From assembly GCF_001400735.1 (NCBI RefSeq), contig NZ_LJPW01000041.1, positions 30,804 through 94,803 on the forward strand: 64,000 bases of DNA, written 5' to 3'. Origin of the DNA: Pseudomonas caricapapayae. GTDB lineage: Bacteria; Pseudomonadota; Gammaproteobacteria; Pseudomonadales; Pseudomonadaceae. Under the pieces are notes generated by a model. The model was not told where the DNA came from and made no database searches. It saw only the letters and a program-made list of their open reading frames with translations. The translations under genes and the position numbers were made by a program. This document shows, piece after piece, positions 9,553 to 18,311 of this stretch (position 1 is its first letter; the number at the start of each line of letters is the position of its first letter).

Positions 9553-9711
9553 TCAGCGACCCGGGCCAGGACCACCCGGACCAGGGCCACCGCCTTCATG
9601 GTGCCCGCCACCGCCGCCATGCCCACCCGGTCCCGGCCAGAACGGCCAGCATCCGGAAACGGACGACAGAACGATCGCGAACAACGCTATTTTTGCTACT
9701 CGACTCAACAT
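9553..9711 (-). CDS. Tiny Gly/Pro/His-rich lipoprotein
   Basis: A 52-residue frame not large enough for usual gene calls. It starts MLSRVAKIALFAIVL, and has a lipobox VSGC with C21, so it fits a type II signal peptide. The mature part is WPFWPGPGGH followed by a run of Gly, HHE and GP repeats ending PGPGR, so about 31 residues of low complexity with four His. A GAGAG sequence lies nine bases before the ATG. It converges on smr, leaving a 23-base gap. No function can be given; metal binding by the His/Gly tail is only a guess. The opposite strand is also open here (Pro-rich) but has no signal or ribosome site. Confidence 0.65.
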   Translation of the reverse strand: MLSRVAKIALFAIVLSSVSGCWPFWPGPGGHGGGGGHHEGGGPGPGGPGPGR

Positions 9712-9948
9712 CGGGCTTTACTCTCTCGACAGGCAATGAATGGATGATCTGCACACTCAGACAGCGCGACCCGAAGGAAGTGGGTAGCGATCTGGTCGCC
9801 TGCGTGTAAGCAATACGATACAAAACGCCAGCCACACTGTTGATTTGCAGCGCCGCCGTGCACCCGTACTCTTGCGTAAGTTACTATGTGCGCATCGGCG
9901 AAGGGCCTGCCCTCGCACCCATCGAAACCCACACGGAAACACACTCCT

Positions 9949-10494
9949 GTGACACTGGAACAGAATTACACCGCCATACTCGGACAACTGGGCGAGGACG
10001 TCTCGCGCGAAGGCCTGCTGGACACCCCCAAGCGTGCCGCCAAGGCCATGCAGTATCTGTGTCGCGGTTACGCGCAAACCCTGGAAGAAGTGACCAACGG
10101 CGCGCTGTTCAGCTCCGATGCCAGCGAAATGGTGATGGTCAAGGACATCGAACTGTATTCGCTGTGCGAACACCATCTGCTGCCGTTCATTGGCAAGGCA
10201 CATGTGGCCTATATTCCAAAGGGCAAGGTACTGGGCCTGTCAAAGGTGGCACGGATCGTCGACATGTACGCCCGTCGCCTGCAGATCCAGGAAAACCTCA
10301 GCCGTCAGATCGCCGAAGCCATCCAGCAGGTTACCGGTGCGCTGGGCGTTGCAGTGGTGATCGAGGCCAAGCACATGTGCATGATGATGCGCGGCGTCGA
10401 GAAGCAGAACTCGGCGATGATCACCTCGGTGATGCTCGGCGAGTTCCGTGAAAACGCCGCTACCCGCAGTGAGTTTCTCAGCCTGATCAAGTGA
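9949..10494 (+). CDS. folE: GTP cyclohydrolase I
   Basis: A 181-residue GTP cyclohydrolase I (7,8-dihydroneopterin triphosphate formation, first step of folate synthesis). Zinc ligands C73 and H76 in [10 protein letters not shown] and C144 in KHMCMMMRG are present. GTG at 9949 gives [18 protein letters not shown], the standard Pseudomonas N-terminus; the ATG at 9886 would add 21 unrelated residues. Confidence 0.95.
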   Translation: MTLEQNYTAILGQLGEDVSREGLLDTPKRAAKAMQYLCRGYAQTLEEVTNGALFSSDASEMVMVKDIELYSLCEHHLLPFIGKAHVAYIPKGKVLGLSKVARIVDMYARRLQIQENLSRQIAEAIQQVTGALGVAVVIEAKHMCMMMRGVEKQNSAMITSVMLGEFRENAATRSEFLSLIK

Positions 10495-10569
10495 CCGGTC
10501 GAGCCTGGGTTCACGTGCCTTCGAGCACGCTGAACGTCCGGCTGATCTGCGCCACTGCCCGCAAGAGGT

Positions 10570-10947
10570 ATGACCGTGTTCATGAAAGCGTTAAGAACAG
10601 GCCTTGGCCAACTCGTCATCGGTATCGACCTCCTGACCCGACCAGGCAGGAAAAAACGTGATCCGCAGGCCCAGGCGGCTGTAGCCGAGGCGGCTCAAAA
10701 CCTGACGTTGTATCAGTTCCACGCCTGCCCTTTCTGCGTAAAGACCCGTCGCACCCTGCGCCGTCTCAACGTTCCTGTCGCCCTGCGCGATGCGAAGAAC
10801 AATGAAATTGATCGCCAGACCCTGCTCAACGAGGGCGGTAAAATCAAGGTGCCCTGCCTGCGGATCGAAGAAGGCGACAAGACGGTCTGGATGTACGAAT
10901 CCAAGGTGATCATCGACTACCTGAGCCAGCGGTTCGGGGCGATCTGA
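10570..10947 (+). CDS. Glutaredoxin/GST-N family thiol protein
   Basis: A 125-residue protein with a glutaredoxin fold: LYQFHACPFCVKTRR places a CPFC redox motif at C53-C56, and KVPCLRIEE contains the cis-Pro. An N-terminal extension of about 45 residues includes a short hydrophobic stretch (LGQLVIGIDLL), which may anchor it to the membrane. ATG at 10570 abuts the ribosome site AAGAGGT, so the real start may be GTG at 10576 or ATG at 10582. It follows folE by 75 bases. Confidence 0.75.
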   Translation: MTVFMKALRTGLGQLVIGIDLLTRPGRKKRDPQAQAAVAEAAQNLTLYQFHACPFCVKTRRTLRRLNVPVALRDAKNNEIDRQTLLNEGGKIKVPCLRIEEGDKTVWMYESKVIIDYLSQRFGAI

Positions 10948-10968
10948 GCTCGACCTGCCCGACGTATC

Positions 10969-11355
10969 TCAACGCGGGCAACCGTCCTCGCGACAGGCGA
11001 CATAGGCTTTCAGCTGCTGTAGCCGCACGCGAGTCTGGTCAGCCAGGCACTGCGACTGCAGCAACGGCCAGATGGAGCCTGAATCCTCGGGCTTGCCTGC
11101 CTGATACAGACAATCGGCATCACGCAAGGCTATCCACTTCAGTTGTGCATCCTTGAATGCCTGCTTTTTGGCAGGTGTCTTCAGCCATGCCATCTGAGCG
11201 TTGTACTGCTTGTTGAGATCGGCATCGAGCGCTGCCAGCTCATTGGCAGCGCACTCATTCATGCTTGCCTGATTGGCGTCGCAATCCTTCGCCTGGGCCG
11301 AGCAGCCGATACCCAGAGCAATGAAAGCGGCCAGAAAAACTATTGAAACGCGCAT
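10969..11355 (-). CDS. LprI-like (DUF1311) secreted protein
   Basis: A 128-residue exported protein: hydrophobic signal ending near AQAKDC, then the DUF1311 pattern with paired cysteines (CDANQASMNECAANEL, ADCLYQAG, SQCLADQTR, CREDGC). Related proteins include lysozyme-inhibitor-like LprI; the activity here is unproved. ATG at 11355 is preceded by AAGGA. Downstream of a GST gene on the same strand (28-base gap). Confidence 0.7.
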   Translation of the reverse strand: MRVSIVFLAAFIALGIGCSAQAKDCDANQASMNECAANELAALDADLNKQYNAQMAWLKTPAKKQAFKDAQLKWIALRDADCLYQAGKPEDSGSIWPLLQSQCLADQTRVRLQQLKAYVACREDGCPR

Positions 11356-11383
11356 AAATGTCCTTTTTTGATCAACGGATACA

Positions 11384-11986
11384 TCAATCCAGCATACCGA
11401 CGTAACCTGGCTGTGCCTTGACGCGATCCAGCCAGCGCCGAATCCCGGTATAGGGTGCCAGATCGAAACCACCCTGATGAGCGACATGGGTGTAGGCATA
11501 CAAGGCAATATCGGCGATGGAGAAATTGTCACCGACCAGAAACGGTGTGCGATCCAGTTGCTGTTCCATCACCGCCAGCGCGCGATAGCCGGACTTCTGC
11601 ATGGCGCGATACTCGGCCATACGCTCGGCGGGCAAGCCCAGATAAAACTGGATGAAACGAGCGACTGCGACAGAAGGCTCATGGCTGTACTGCTCAAAGA
11701 ACTGCCACTGCAGCACCTGAGTACGCAGCCGTGGTTCGACCGGCAGATACGAAGAGCCGTCGGCAAGGAAATTGAGAATAGCATTGGACTCCCACAGGCA
11801 GGTGCCGTCTTCCAGCTCCAGCACCGGGATCTTGCCGTTGGGATTCTTTTCCAGAAAAGCCGGGGTCTGGGTTTCGCCGTTGAGAATATCGACCGGCACC
11901 CACTCGTACTCACTGCCCAGCAGATTGAGCATCAGCTTGACCTTGTAGCAATTGCCCGAGTTGTAATCGCCATAAACCTTGTACAT
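11384..11986 (-). CDS. Glutathione S-transferase family protein
   Basis: A 200-residue GST: N-terminal thioredoxin-like domain with YGDYNSGNCYKVKL, the cis-Pro loop GKIPVLE and the glutathione-binding WESNAIL, then an all-helical C-terminal domain with FSIADIALYAYTH (the N-capping S-x-x-D motif). Substrate not predictable. ATG at 11986. Lies between the aminotransferase and the LprI-like gene on the minus strand. Confidence 0.88.
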   Translation of the reverse strand: MYKVYGDYNSGNCYKVKLMLNLLGSEYEWVPVDILNGETQTPAFLEKNPNGKIPVLELEDGTCLWESNAILNFLADGSSYLPVEPRLRTQVLQWQFFEQYSHEPSVAVARFIQFYLGLPAERMAEYRAMQKSGYRALAVMEQQLDRTPFLVGDNFSIADIALYAYTHVAHQGGFDLAPYTGIRRWLDRVKAQPGYVGMLD

Positions 11987-12025
11987 CGCCCTGCTCCCTT
12001 GATGTGTCTGCGTTGCCGGATCGAG

Positions 12026-13192
12026 TCAGGCGGCTTTCAGATTTTGTGCTGCCAGAACCACGGAAGCCAGTCGTTTTATGCCCTCATCCAAACGCGCCGG
12101 GTCGATATGACTGAAATTAAGGCGCAGATGGCCATGATTGGCGTCCGGATCAGCAAAAAAGGGTTCGCCCGGCATGAACGCCACGTCCTGCGCAAGCGCG
12201 GCATCCAGCAAGGTCCGGGTGTCCAGCGGCTGTTTCAGGGTCAGCCAGAAGAACAGCCCGCCTTGCGGACAGTTCCACTCGGCCAGATCCGAAAAATGCG
12301 TCCGCAACGTGCGTTCAAATGCATCCCGGCGACCGCGATAAAACTCGCACAGCGTCATCAGATGCTCACGATAGTGCTCAGTGCCAATCCACTGCAAGGC
12401 CTGCCACTGGCCAAGGCGGTTGGTATGCAGGTCGGCTGACTGTTTCAGCCGCAGCAAATGTGGAAACAGATCGGGACTGGCGATCAGATAACCCACGCGC
12501 AGGCCGGGTAACAGCGTTTTGGAGACCGTACCGGTGTAGATCCAGCTGGCTGTCTTCAAGCGGCTGACAATCGGCTGCGCACTGCCGCCGTCAAAGCTCA
12601 ACTCACGATACGGCTCATCCTCGATCAGGGTGACGCCGAACTCGTCGAGCAAGGCCGCAACAGCCTCGCGACTGGCCTGGCTGTAGCGCACTGCGGAGGG
12701 GTTCTGGAACGTCGGGATCAAGTAGGCAAACGCTGGCGTGTGCTGTTCAAGACGCTGACGCATGGCCAGCAGGTCAGGACCGTCAGCCTGCAACGGCACC
12801 GTGATGCAGTCGGCGCCAAACAACTGAAATATCTGCAGCGCCGCCAGATAAGTGGGCGCTTCCAGCAGAATTTCGGTGCCTTTGTCGATGTACAGCTTGG
12901 CCGCCAGGTCCAGCGTTTGCTGGGAGCCACTGACCACCATCACCTGACTGGCATTACAGGCAATACCCAGAGCGCGGGCGTCGGCAGCCAGTGCTTCACG
13001 CAGTTCGGGCTCGCCCTCGCTCATGCCGTACTGGCCCAGGGCAACAGGCATGTCCGCCCACTCGACCTTGGGCAGCATCGACTCGGCAGGCAGACCACCA
13101 GCGAACGACATCACTTCCGGGCGTTGAGCGGCGGCGAGGATCTCGCGAATCAGAGAACTTTTCAGACGGGAAACGCGTTCGGAGAAAGCCAT
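12026..13192 (-). CDS. PLP-dependent aminotransferase, class I/II
   Basis: A 388-residue fold-type I aminotransferase of the LysN/2-aminoadipate or MocR-catalytic type. Visible are FAGGLPAESMLP near the N-terminus, YGMSEGEPELR, PTFQNPSA, EDEPYREL and the PLP lysine in YTGTVSKTLLPGLRVGY. ATG at 13192 follows AGGT at eight bases. Divergent from a MarR gene over an 82-base gap holding a palindrome, so control by that regulator is likely. Confidence 0.88.
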   Translation of the reverse strand: MAFSERVSRLKSSLIREILAAAQRPEVMSFAGGLPAESMLPKVEWADMPVALGQYGMSEGEPELREALAADARALGIACNASQVMVVSGSQQTLDLAAKLYIDKGTEILLEAPTYLAALQIFQLFGADCITVPLQADGPDLLAMRQRLEQHTPAFAYLIPTFQNPSAVRYSQASREAVAALLDEFGVTLIEDEPYRELSFDGGSAQPIVSRLKTASWIYTGTVSKTLLPGLRVGYLIASPDLFPHLLRLKQSADLHTNRLGQWQALQWIGTEHYREHLMTLCEFYRGRRDAFERTLRTHFSDLAEWNCPQGGLFFWLTLKQPLDTRTLLDAALAQDVAFMPGEPFFADPDANHGHLRLNFSHIDPARLDEGIKRLASVVLAAQNLKAA

Positions 13193-13225
13193 GACAGTTA
13201 CCTGTAGCCGGGACAATTGAAAATA

Positions 13226-13242
13226 AGTCAAACTGGTTGACT
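13226..13242. promoter_or_regulatory. Candidate MarR operator palindrome
   Basis: AGTCAA-N5-TTGACT, a perfect six-base inverted repeat with ACTGG between arms, in the short divergent gap between the aminotransferase and marR. The right arm could also serve as a -35 element for marR. Size and place fit a MarR-family operator; binding is inferred. Confidence 0.5.
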
Positions 13243-13274
13243 CAAATTACGACGATCAACCCGGATACGTCAAC

Positions 13275-13745
13275 ATGCTTGACCTTAAAAAACCTGCCAA
13301 TCAACAAATGGCCATGGAAGCCTTCTTCTTCGGCTATCAGGCATTCACTGCCAAGGCCGATGAAATGCTCGACAGACGTGGATTCAGCCGCGTGCATCAG
13401 CGCATCGTTTTTTTCATCGCTCGCTATCCCGGCCTGAGCGTCAAGGAGCTGCTCACCGTTCTGGGCGTGAGCAAGCAGGCGCTTAACGCCCCGCTTCGCC
13501 AACTGATCGCCATGGACCTGGTCCACAGCACAGCCCCTGAGACCGACAAGCGCAAACGGCTGCTGGGGCTCACCGAAGAAGGCACCCGTTTCGAGCAGGC
13601 GTTGCGGCGCGAACAGGTCAAGCTGTTGCAGCGCGTATTCGCCGAAGTGGGTCAGGAAGCGGTGGACGGCTGGATGACGGTCAATCTGGCGCTGGGGCAA
13701 ACACTGCAATCCGGGGCCTGCCCCACCGGACCTGACGCCGAGTAA
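13275..13745 (+). CDS. MarR-family transcriptional regulator
   Basis: A 156-residue winged helix-turn-helix regulator. Helix-turn-helix at about residues 52-75 (SVKELLTVLGVSKQALNAPLRQL), wing TDKRKRLLGLTEEG. ATG at 13275. Divergent from the aminotransferase and 116 bases upstream of benE, either of which may be its target. Confidence 0.88.
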   Translation: MLDLKKPANQQMAMEAFFFGYQAFTAKADEMLDRRGFSRVHQRIVFFIARYPGLSVKELLTVLGVSKQALNAPLRQLIAMDLVHSTAPETDKRKRLLGLTEEGTRFEQALRREQVKLLQRVFAEVGQEAVDGWMTVNLALGQTLQSGACPTGPDAE

Positions 13746-13861
13746 ATGTCACTGTTGCAACTGTGCCGCCATTTACTCGCATCGCTGTATCGCAAGGCCG
13801 AGCGGCCATACGTTTAGGCTTGGCGGCCTTTGCTACCTGCCCGCTTCAAGGAACGCCCTGC

Positions 13862-15055
13862 ATGAACCAGACCCTCAAGGCGTCATTGCGCCCGCTGACA
13901 GACTCATCGCCGTCCTCGGTGGTTGCCGGCTTCATTGCCATGATGACGGGTTGCACCAGTTCGCTGGTGCTGATGTTTCAGGCCGGACAGGCGGCTGGCC
14001 TGAGCAGCGTGCAGATTTCATCCTGGCTGTGGGCTTTATTCATGGGCATGGCGGTGTGCAGCATCGGCCTCTCGCTGCGCTATCGCATGCCGATTACCGT
14101 GGCATGGTCGACACCCGGCGCGGCGCTGTTGATCACAAGCCTGGGTGGCGTGGCATACCCACAGGCAATTGGCGCATTCGTGACCAGCGCGCTGCTGGTC
14201 ATCCTTTGCGGTGTGACCGGCAGTTTCGAGCGCATCGTACGGCGCTTGCCAGCCTCGCTGGCTGCTGCCTTGCTGGCCGGAATCCTGTTCAGGATAGGCA
14301 GTGAAATCTTCATCGCCGCCCAACACCGCACCAGCCTGGTCCTGAGCATGTTTTTCACGTACCTGGTGGTCAAGCGTCTTTCTCCACGCTATTCGGTTCT
14401 GCTGGCACTGCTGGCAGGCGTCGGAGTATCCGGTGTGCTGGGCCTGCTGCACATCGGCGATCTGGCACTGGAAGTGGCCATGCCGGTCTGGACCACCCCC
14501 GAGTTTTCATGGGCAGCAACGGTCAGCATCGGCATTCCGCTGTTCGTGGTGGCCATGACCTCGCAGAACATGCCCGGTGTGGCGGTATTGCGCGCCGACG
14601 GTTACTACCCGCCTGCCTCACCGCTGATATCGGTGACAGGTTTTGCCTCTTTGCTGACCGCGCCGTTCGGCTGCCACGGGATCAACCTTGCGGCCATCAG
14701 CGCCGCCATCTGCACCAGCCCTCATGCACACGAAGACAAATCCAGACGCTACACAGCGGCGATCTGGTGCGGCGTCTTCTACGCCATCGCCGGGGTCTTC
14801 GGTGCCACACTGGCAGGACTGTTCAGTGCATTCCCCAAGGAGCTGATGATTTCGATTGCCGCACTGGCACTGCTTGGCTCGATTACCAATGGCCTGACCG
14901 TAGCCATGGCCGAGCCCCGCGAGCGCGAACCGGCACTGATCACCTTTATGGTGACAGCCTCGGGACTGACGCTGTTCTCCATCGGCTCGGCATTCTGGGG
15001 CATTGTCGCGGGGTTGCTGACCTTGCTGATCCTGAATGCACGCAAGGCCGAATGA
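13862..15055 (+). CDS. benE: BenE-family benzoate/H+ symporter
   Basis: A 397-residue inner-membrane protein with about 12 hydrophobic segments of the benzoate transporter (BenE) family: AWSTPGAALL and the PFGCHGINLAAISAAICTSPHAH signature are clear. No benABCD genes are nearby, so the real aromatic acid substrate is uncertain. ATG at 13862 follows CAAGGAAC; an upstream ATG frame at 13763 has no ribosome site. Confidence 0.88.
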   Translation: MNQTLKASLRPLTDSSPSSVVAGFIAMMTGCTSSLVLMFQAGQAAGLSSVQISSWLWALFMGMAVCSIGLSLRYRMPITVAWSTPGAALLITSLGGVAYPQAIGAFVTSALLVILCGVTGSFERIVRRLPASLAAALLAGILFRIGSEIFIAAQHRTSLVLSMFFTYLVVKRLSPRYSVLLALLAGVGVSGVLGLLHIGDLALEVAMPVWTTPEFSWAATVSIGIPLFVVAMTSQNMPGVAVLRADGYYPPASPLISVTGFASLLTAPFGCHGINLAAISAAICTSPHAHEDKSRRYTAAIWCGVFYAIAGVFGATLAGLFSAFPKELMISIAALALLGSITNGLTVAMAEPREREPALITFMVTASGLTLFSIGSAFWGIVAGLLTLLILNARKAE

Positions 15056-15085
15056 GGCAGCCTCAGGCACACGGCAAAAGAGCGA

Positions 15086-16030
15086 TCAACTGCGGGCAGC
15101 CGCCGATACCAACAAGGTTCCGGCGTCTGCGTCGAGTATTGCCTGCGTTCCCAGAGGCACAGCCTGATTGAACTCCCCATGCCCAACCGGCAAGCCGCCG
15201 AGCACCGGAATGCCCAGACTGCCCAGCCGCTCCAGCAACACATCGGCCGGGCTGATGGTGCCGCCGGTGTTCGCGGCAGGGGTGAACTCGCCAACCGCAA
15301 TACCTGCCAGATTCGCGAGAATGCCGCAGTTGCCCAAGTGGGTCAGCATGCGATCGACCCGATAGGCGGGTTCGTTGACCTCTTCGATGAGCAAAATTGC
15401 ACCGGCCATGTCGGGCATGAACGGGGTGCCCACCGAGGTGTCGAGGATGCACAGGTTGCCGCCAAGCAGCAGCCCCTGAGCGCTGCCACCGGTTCTGACC
15501 CTGGCTGTCGGCGAGCCAGCATCGGCCTTGAGCAACACCGGCTCTGTACTCATCAGCACATGGCGCAAGCCGCTGACGAACAGACCGCCACGTTCCAGCT
15601 GCGAAGCGACCGGCCCGTGAACGGTGGCCAGGCGCGCATGGTTCCACAACGCCCCGTGCAACGCGGTGATGTCGGAAAATCCGCTGACCAGTCTGGGATC
15701 GCGACGCACGGCATCCATGTCCACCTGCTGGACGATTCGCTGCACACCATAGCCGCCACGGGTGCAGATAACCGCGCGAATCTCCGGATCGGCCAGCGCT
15801 GCGTTGAGGTCGGCGAGCCGTTCCTCGTCGGTCCCCGAATAGAACGAGTATTTGCCCAGTGCATGCGGGTAGACACGCGGGCGCAGGCCCCATCCCTTCA
15901 ATACCGTAACAGCAGCGTCGATCTTGCCGGCGTCTACCGGCCCCGCAGGCGATACCAGGGCCACGGCGTCGCCAGCGCGCAGGACCTGAGGATGAAGCGT
16001 GGGTACAGAGATGGCAGGCATTACGGTCAT
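15086..16030 (-). CDS. ldcA: LD-carboxypeptidase (S66 peptidase), LdcA-like
   Basis: A 314-residue serine peptidase family S66 protein that trims the terminal D-Ala of tetrapeptides during peptidoglycan recycling in the cytosol. The triad can be read as S119 in SGFSDITALH, E217 in LLIEEVNEPAYRVDR and H284 in PVGHGEFN, close to P. aeruginosa LdcA numbering. GGYG (92-95) is the usual strand-turn before the nucleophile. ATG at 16030; a second ATG three codons on is possible. Converges on benE. Confidence 0.88.
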   Translation of the reverse strand: MTVMPAISVPTLHPQVLRAGDAVALVSPAGPVDAGKIDAAVTVLKGWGLRPRVYPHALGKYSFYSGTDEERLADLNAALADPEIRAVICTRGGYGVQRIVQQVDMDAVRRDPRLVSGFSDITALHGALWNHARLATVHGPVASQLERGGLFVSGLRHVLMSTEPVLLKADAGSPTARVRTGGSAQGLLLGGNLCILDTSVGTPFMPDMAGAILLIEEVNEPAYRVDRMLTHLGNCGILANLAGIAVGEFTPAANTGGTISPADVLLERLGSLGIPVLGGLPVGHGEFNQAVPLGTQAILDADAGTLLVSAAARS

Positions 16031-16246
16031 CCAAGCGTTATCGAACGACGAATCTAGAACACCACCGCACGTGACTCAAGCCATATCGGCATCCACCTTT
16101 ATCGCAGGAAGATCAATCTGAACGCCAAAGCCGCAGCGGACTCCTATCAATCATATGGATCAAACGGCATTCGCTTGATGATCGCTTCTTGGAGCATCGG
16201 TGTGAGCGTTTGATTCCATCCTTGAACCATTTTTGGAGACCCTGCC

Positions 16247-17254
16247 ATGACTGATCTATCCAATCGCCAGTTTCTGCTCGCCAAGCGTCCTTCGGGCGAT
16301 GTGCGCCGCGATGACTTTACCTATCAACAAGCCCCGGTCCCTTCTCTTGCAGACGGCCAGATTCTGGTCAGGAACAAATACCTGTCACTGGACCCGGCAA
16401 TGCGCGGCTGGATGAACGAGGGAAAATCCTATATCCCGGCCGTAAAGCTGGGTGAAGCGATGCGCGCCCTGGGCGTGGGCGAAGTGCTTGAATCGAAAAA
16501 CCCGAAATTCAAGGTGGGTGATCATGTACAGGGCGCCGTCGGTGTGCAGGACTATTTTGCCGGCGAGCCGAAAGGCTTCTACAAGGTCGATACCAGCCTG
16601 GCGCCGCTGCCGCTTTATCTGTCGGCACTGGGCATGACCGGTATGACTGCCTATCTGGCGCTGCTGGATGTAGGTCAGCCCAAAAGCGGCGACACTGTAG
16701 TGATTTCCGGCGCTGCGGGCGCAGTCGGCAGCGTGGCCGGACAAATTGCCAAGATCAAGGGTTGCCGGGTCGTCGGCATTGCAGGGGGCAAGGAAAAATG
16801 CCGCCTGTTGACCGAGGAACTGGGCTTCGACGCAGCCATTGACTATAAATCCGAAGACGTCATGGAGGGTTTGAAGCGTCATTGCCCGGACGGGGTGAAT
16901 GTCTATTTCGACAATGTCGGCGGCGACATTCTGGACGCGGCGCTCAGCCAGCTGGCGGTCGGCGCACGCGTGGTGATCTGCGGTGCCATCAGTCAATACA
17001 ACAACACCACGGCGATCAAAGGCCCGGCCAACTACATGTCATTGCTGGTCAACCGCGCACGCATGGAAGGCTTTATCGTACTGGACCACCCCGAGCGCTT
17101 TGCAGAAGCCGGTCAGGTGATGGCAGGCTGGATCAAGGAAGGCAAGCTCAAGAGCAAGGAGCATATCGTCGACGGCCTCGAGACTTTCCCGGAGACCTTC
17201 CAGATGCTGTTCAGCGGTGAAAATCAGGGCAAGCTGATATTGAAAGTGGAATAA
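16247..17254 (+). CDS. NADP-dependent MDR-family oxidoreductase (CurA-like)
   Basis: A 335-residue medium-chain dehydrogenase/reductase without the catalytic zinc ligands, of the leukotriene B4 12-hydroxydehydrogenase/CurA branch (2-alkenal or curcumin reductases). The Rossmann motif is SGAAGAVGSVAGQIAKIKG, and the N-terminal LSLDPAMRGWM is typical. ATG at 16247 follows TTGGAG. Single gene, ended by the hairpin near 17280. Confidence 0.85.
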   Translation: MTDLSNRQFLLAKRPSGDVRRDDFTYQQAPVPSLADGQILVRNKYLSLDPAMRGWMNEGKSYIPAVKLGEAMRALGVGEVLESKNPKFKVGDHVQGAVGVQDYFAGEPKGFYKVDTSLAPLPLYLSALGMTGMTAYLALLDVGQPKSGDTVVISGAAGAVGSVAGQIAKIKGCRVVGIAGGKEKCRLLTEELGFDAAIDYKSEDVMEGLKRHCPDGVNVYFDNVGGDILDAALSQLAVGARVVICGAISQYNNTTAIKGPANYMSLLVNRARMEGFIVLDHPERFAEAGQVMAGWIKEGKLKSKEHIVDGLETFPETFQMLFSGENQGKLILKVE

Positions 17255-17263
17255 CCCGACAAG

Positions 17264-17295
17264 GCAGACACCTCACGCTCCGGCGTGAAGGTGCC
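17264..17295. terminator. Hairpin between convergent oxidoreductase and pyrF
   Basis: Inverted repeat GGCAGACACCTCACGC / GCGTGAAGGTGCC with one bulge and a four-base loop (TCCG, 17279-17282). No long T-run on either side, so termination is probable from position rather than from a classic signal. Confidence 0.45.
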
Positions 17296-17321
17296 TGACG
17301 TGACGCGCGGCGTTCATCCGG

Positions 17322-18020
17322 TCAGGCCAGCTCGGCAACCACCGCCGCCAAGGCTTTCGCCGGATCAGCCGCCTGGCTGATCGGGCGGCCGATGACAAGG
17401 TAATCGGAACCCGCATCCAGCGCCTGGCGCGGGGTCAGAATGCGGCGCTGGTCGTCTTGCGCGCTACCTGCCGGACGAATGCCGGGCGTTACCAACTGCA
17501 ACGATGGATGAGCAGACTTGAGCGCCCGGGCTTCAAGCGCCGAGCAGACCAGGCCGTCCATCCCGGCCTTCTCGGCCAACGCTGCGAGGCGCAGCACCTG
17601 TACCTGCGGATCGATGTCCAGGCCGATCCCGGCAAGGTCTTCACGCTCCATGCTGGTCAGAACGGTCACGCCAATCAGCAATGGCTGGGGACCGGTGCGT
17701 TGCTCCAGCACTTCCCGACACGCCGCCATCATGCGCAGTCCGCCTGAACAATGCACATTGACCATCCACACCCCCATCTCGGCAGCGGCCTTGACCGCCA
17801 TCGCTGTGGTGTTGGGGATGTCGTGGAATTTGAGATCCAGAAATACCTCGAACCCCTTGTTGCGCAAGGTCTCGACAATGTCGGCCGCGCAGCTGGTGAA
17901 CAGCTCCTTGCCGACCTTGACCCTGCACAAATCGGGATCGAGCTGATCAGCCAGCCGCAAGGCGGCTTCTCGGGTCGGGAAATCCAGGGCGACAATGACA
18001 GGAGTCTGGCAGGCGGACAT
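17322..18020 (-). CDS. pyrF: Orotidine 5'-phosphate decarboxylase
   Basis: A 232-residue TIM-barrel enzyme, the last step of UMP synthesis. The catalytic D-K-x-x-D motif is seen as [10 protein letters not shown]. Further family marks are IVALDFP at the start, TPGIRP and the phosphate-binding VIGRPI. The ATG at 18020 gives the standard N-terminus; a much longer open frame upstream is rejected because it would overlap the divergent permease promoter region. Confidence 0.96.
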   Translation of the reverse strand: MSACQTPVIVALDFPTREAALRLADQLDPDLCRVKVGKELFTSCAADIVETLRNKGFEVFLDLKFHDIPNTTAMAVKAAAEMGVWMVNVHCSGGLRMMAACREVLEQRTGPQPLLIGVTVLTSMEREDLAGIGLDIDPQVQVLRLAALAEKAGMDGLVCSALEARALKSAHPSLQLVTPGIRPAGSAQDDQRRILTPRQALDAGSDYLVIGRPISQAADPAKALAAVVAELA

Positions 18021-18311
18021 GAGCGTGGTCTCAGGTAAGTCGAAATCGGCGCGCATTGTAGCCGAACCGGCGAGTCGACGGGACCCGTAGATCGGCATTT
18101 GGCAGAAGACCGTCTTCAATCGCCCTGATTCGCTGCACCCCTGACGATCACCGCCGCGCCATTGCGCACCAAAGCTGCACAACACTGTGAATCCTGGCGT
18201 ATCAGCATTCTGTAAACGACCCGTTTTGAAGCAACACGACAGTGATCCGTGCACTGGCACGGCCTCTGCAACAAGATGTTTCAACGATTATCGAATCTCA
18301 GGGAGATGACC

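Noticed and set aside
9548..9739. Pro-rich plus-strand frame
   Set aside because: It is the reverse of the Gly/Pro lipoprotein gene and lacks a ribosome site or signal peptide.
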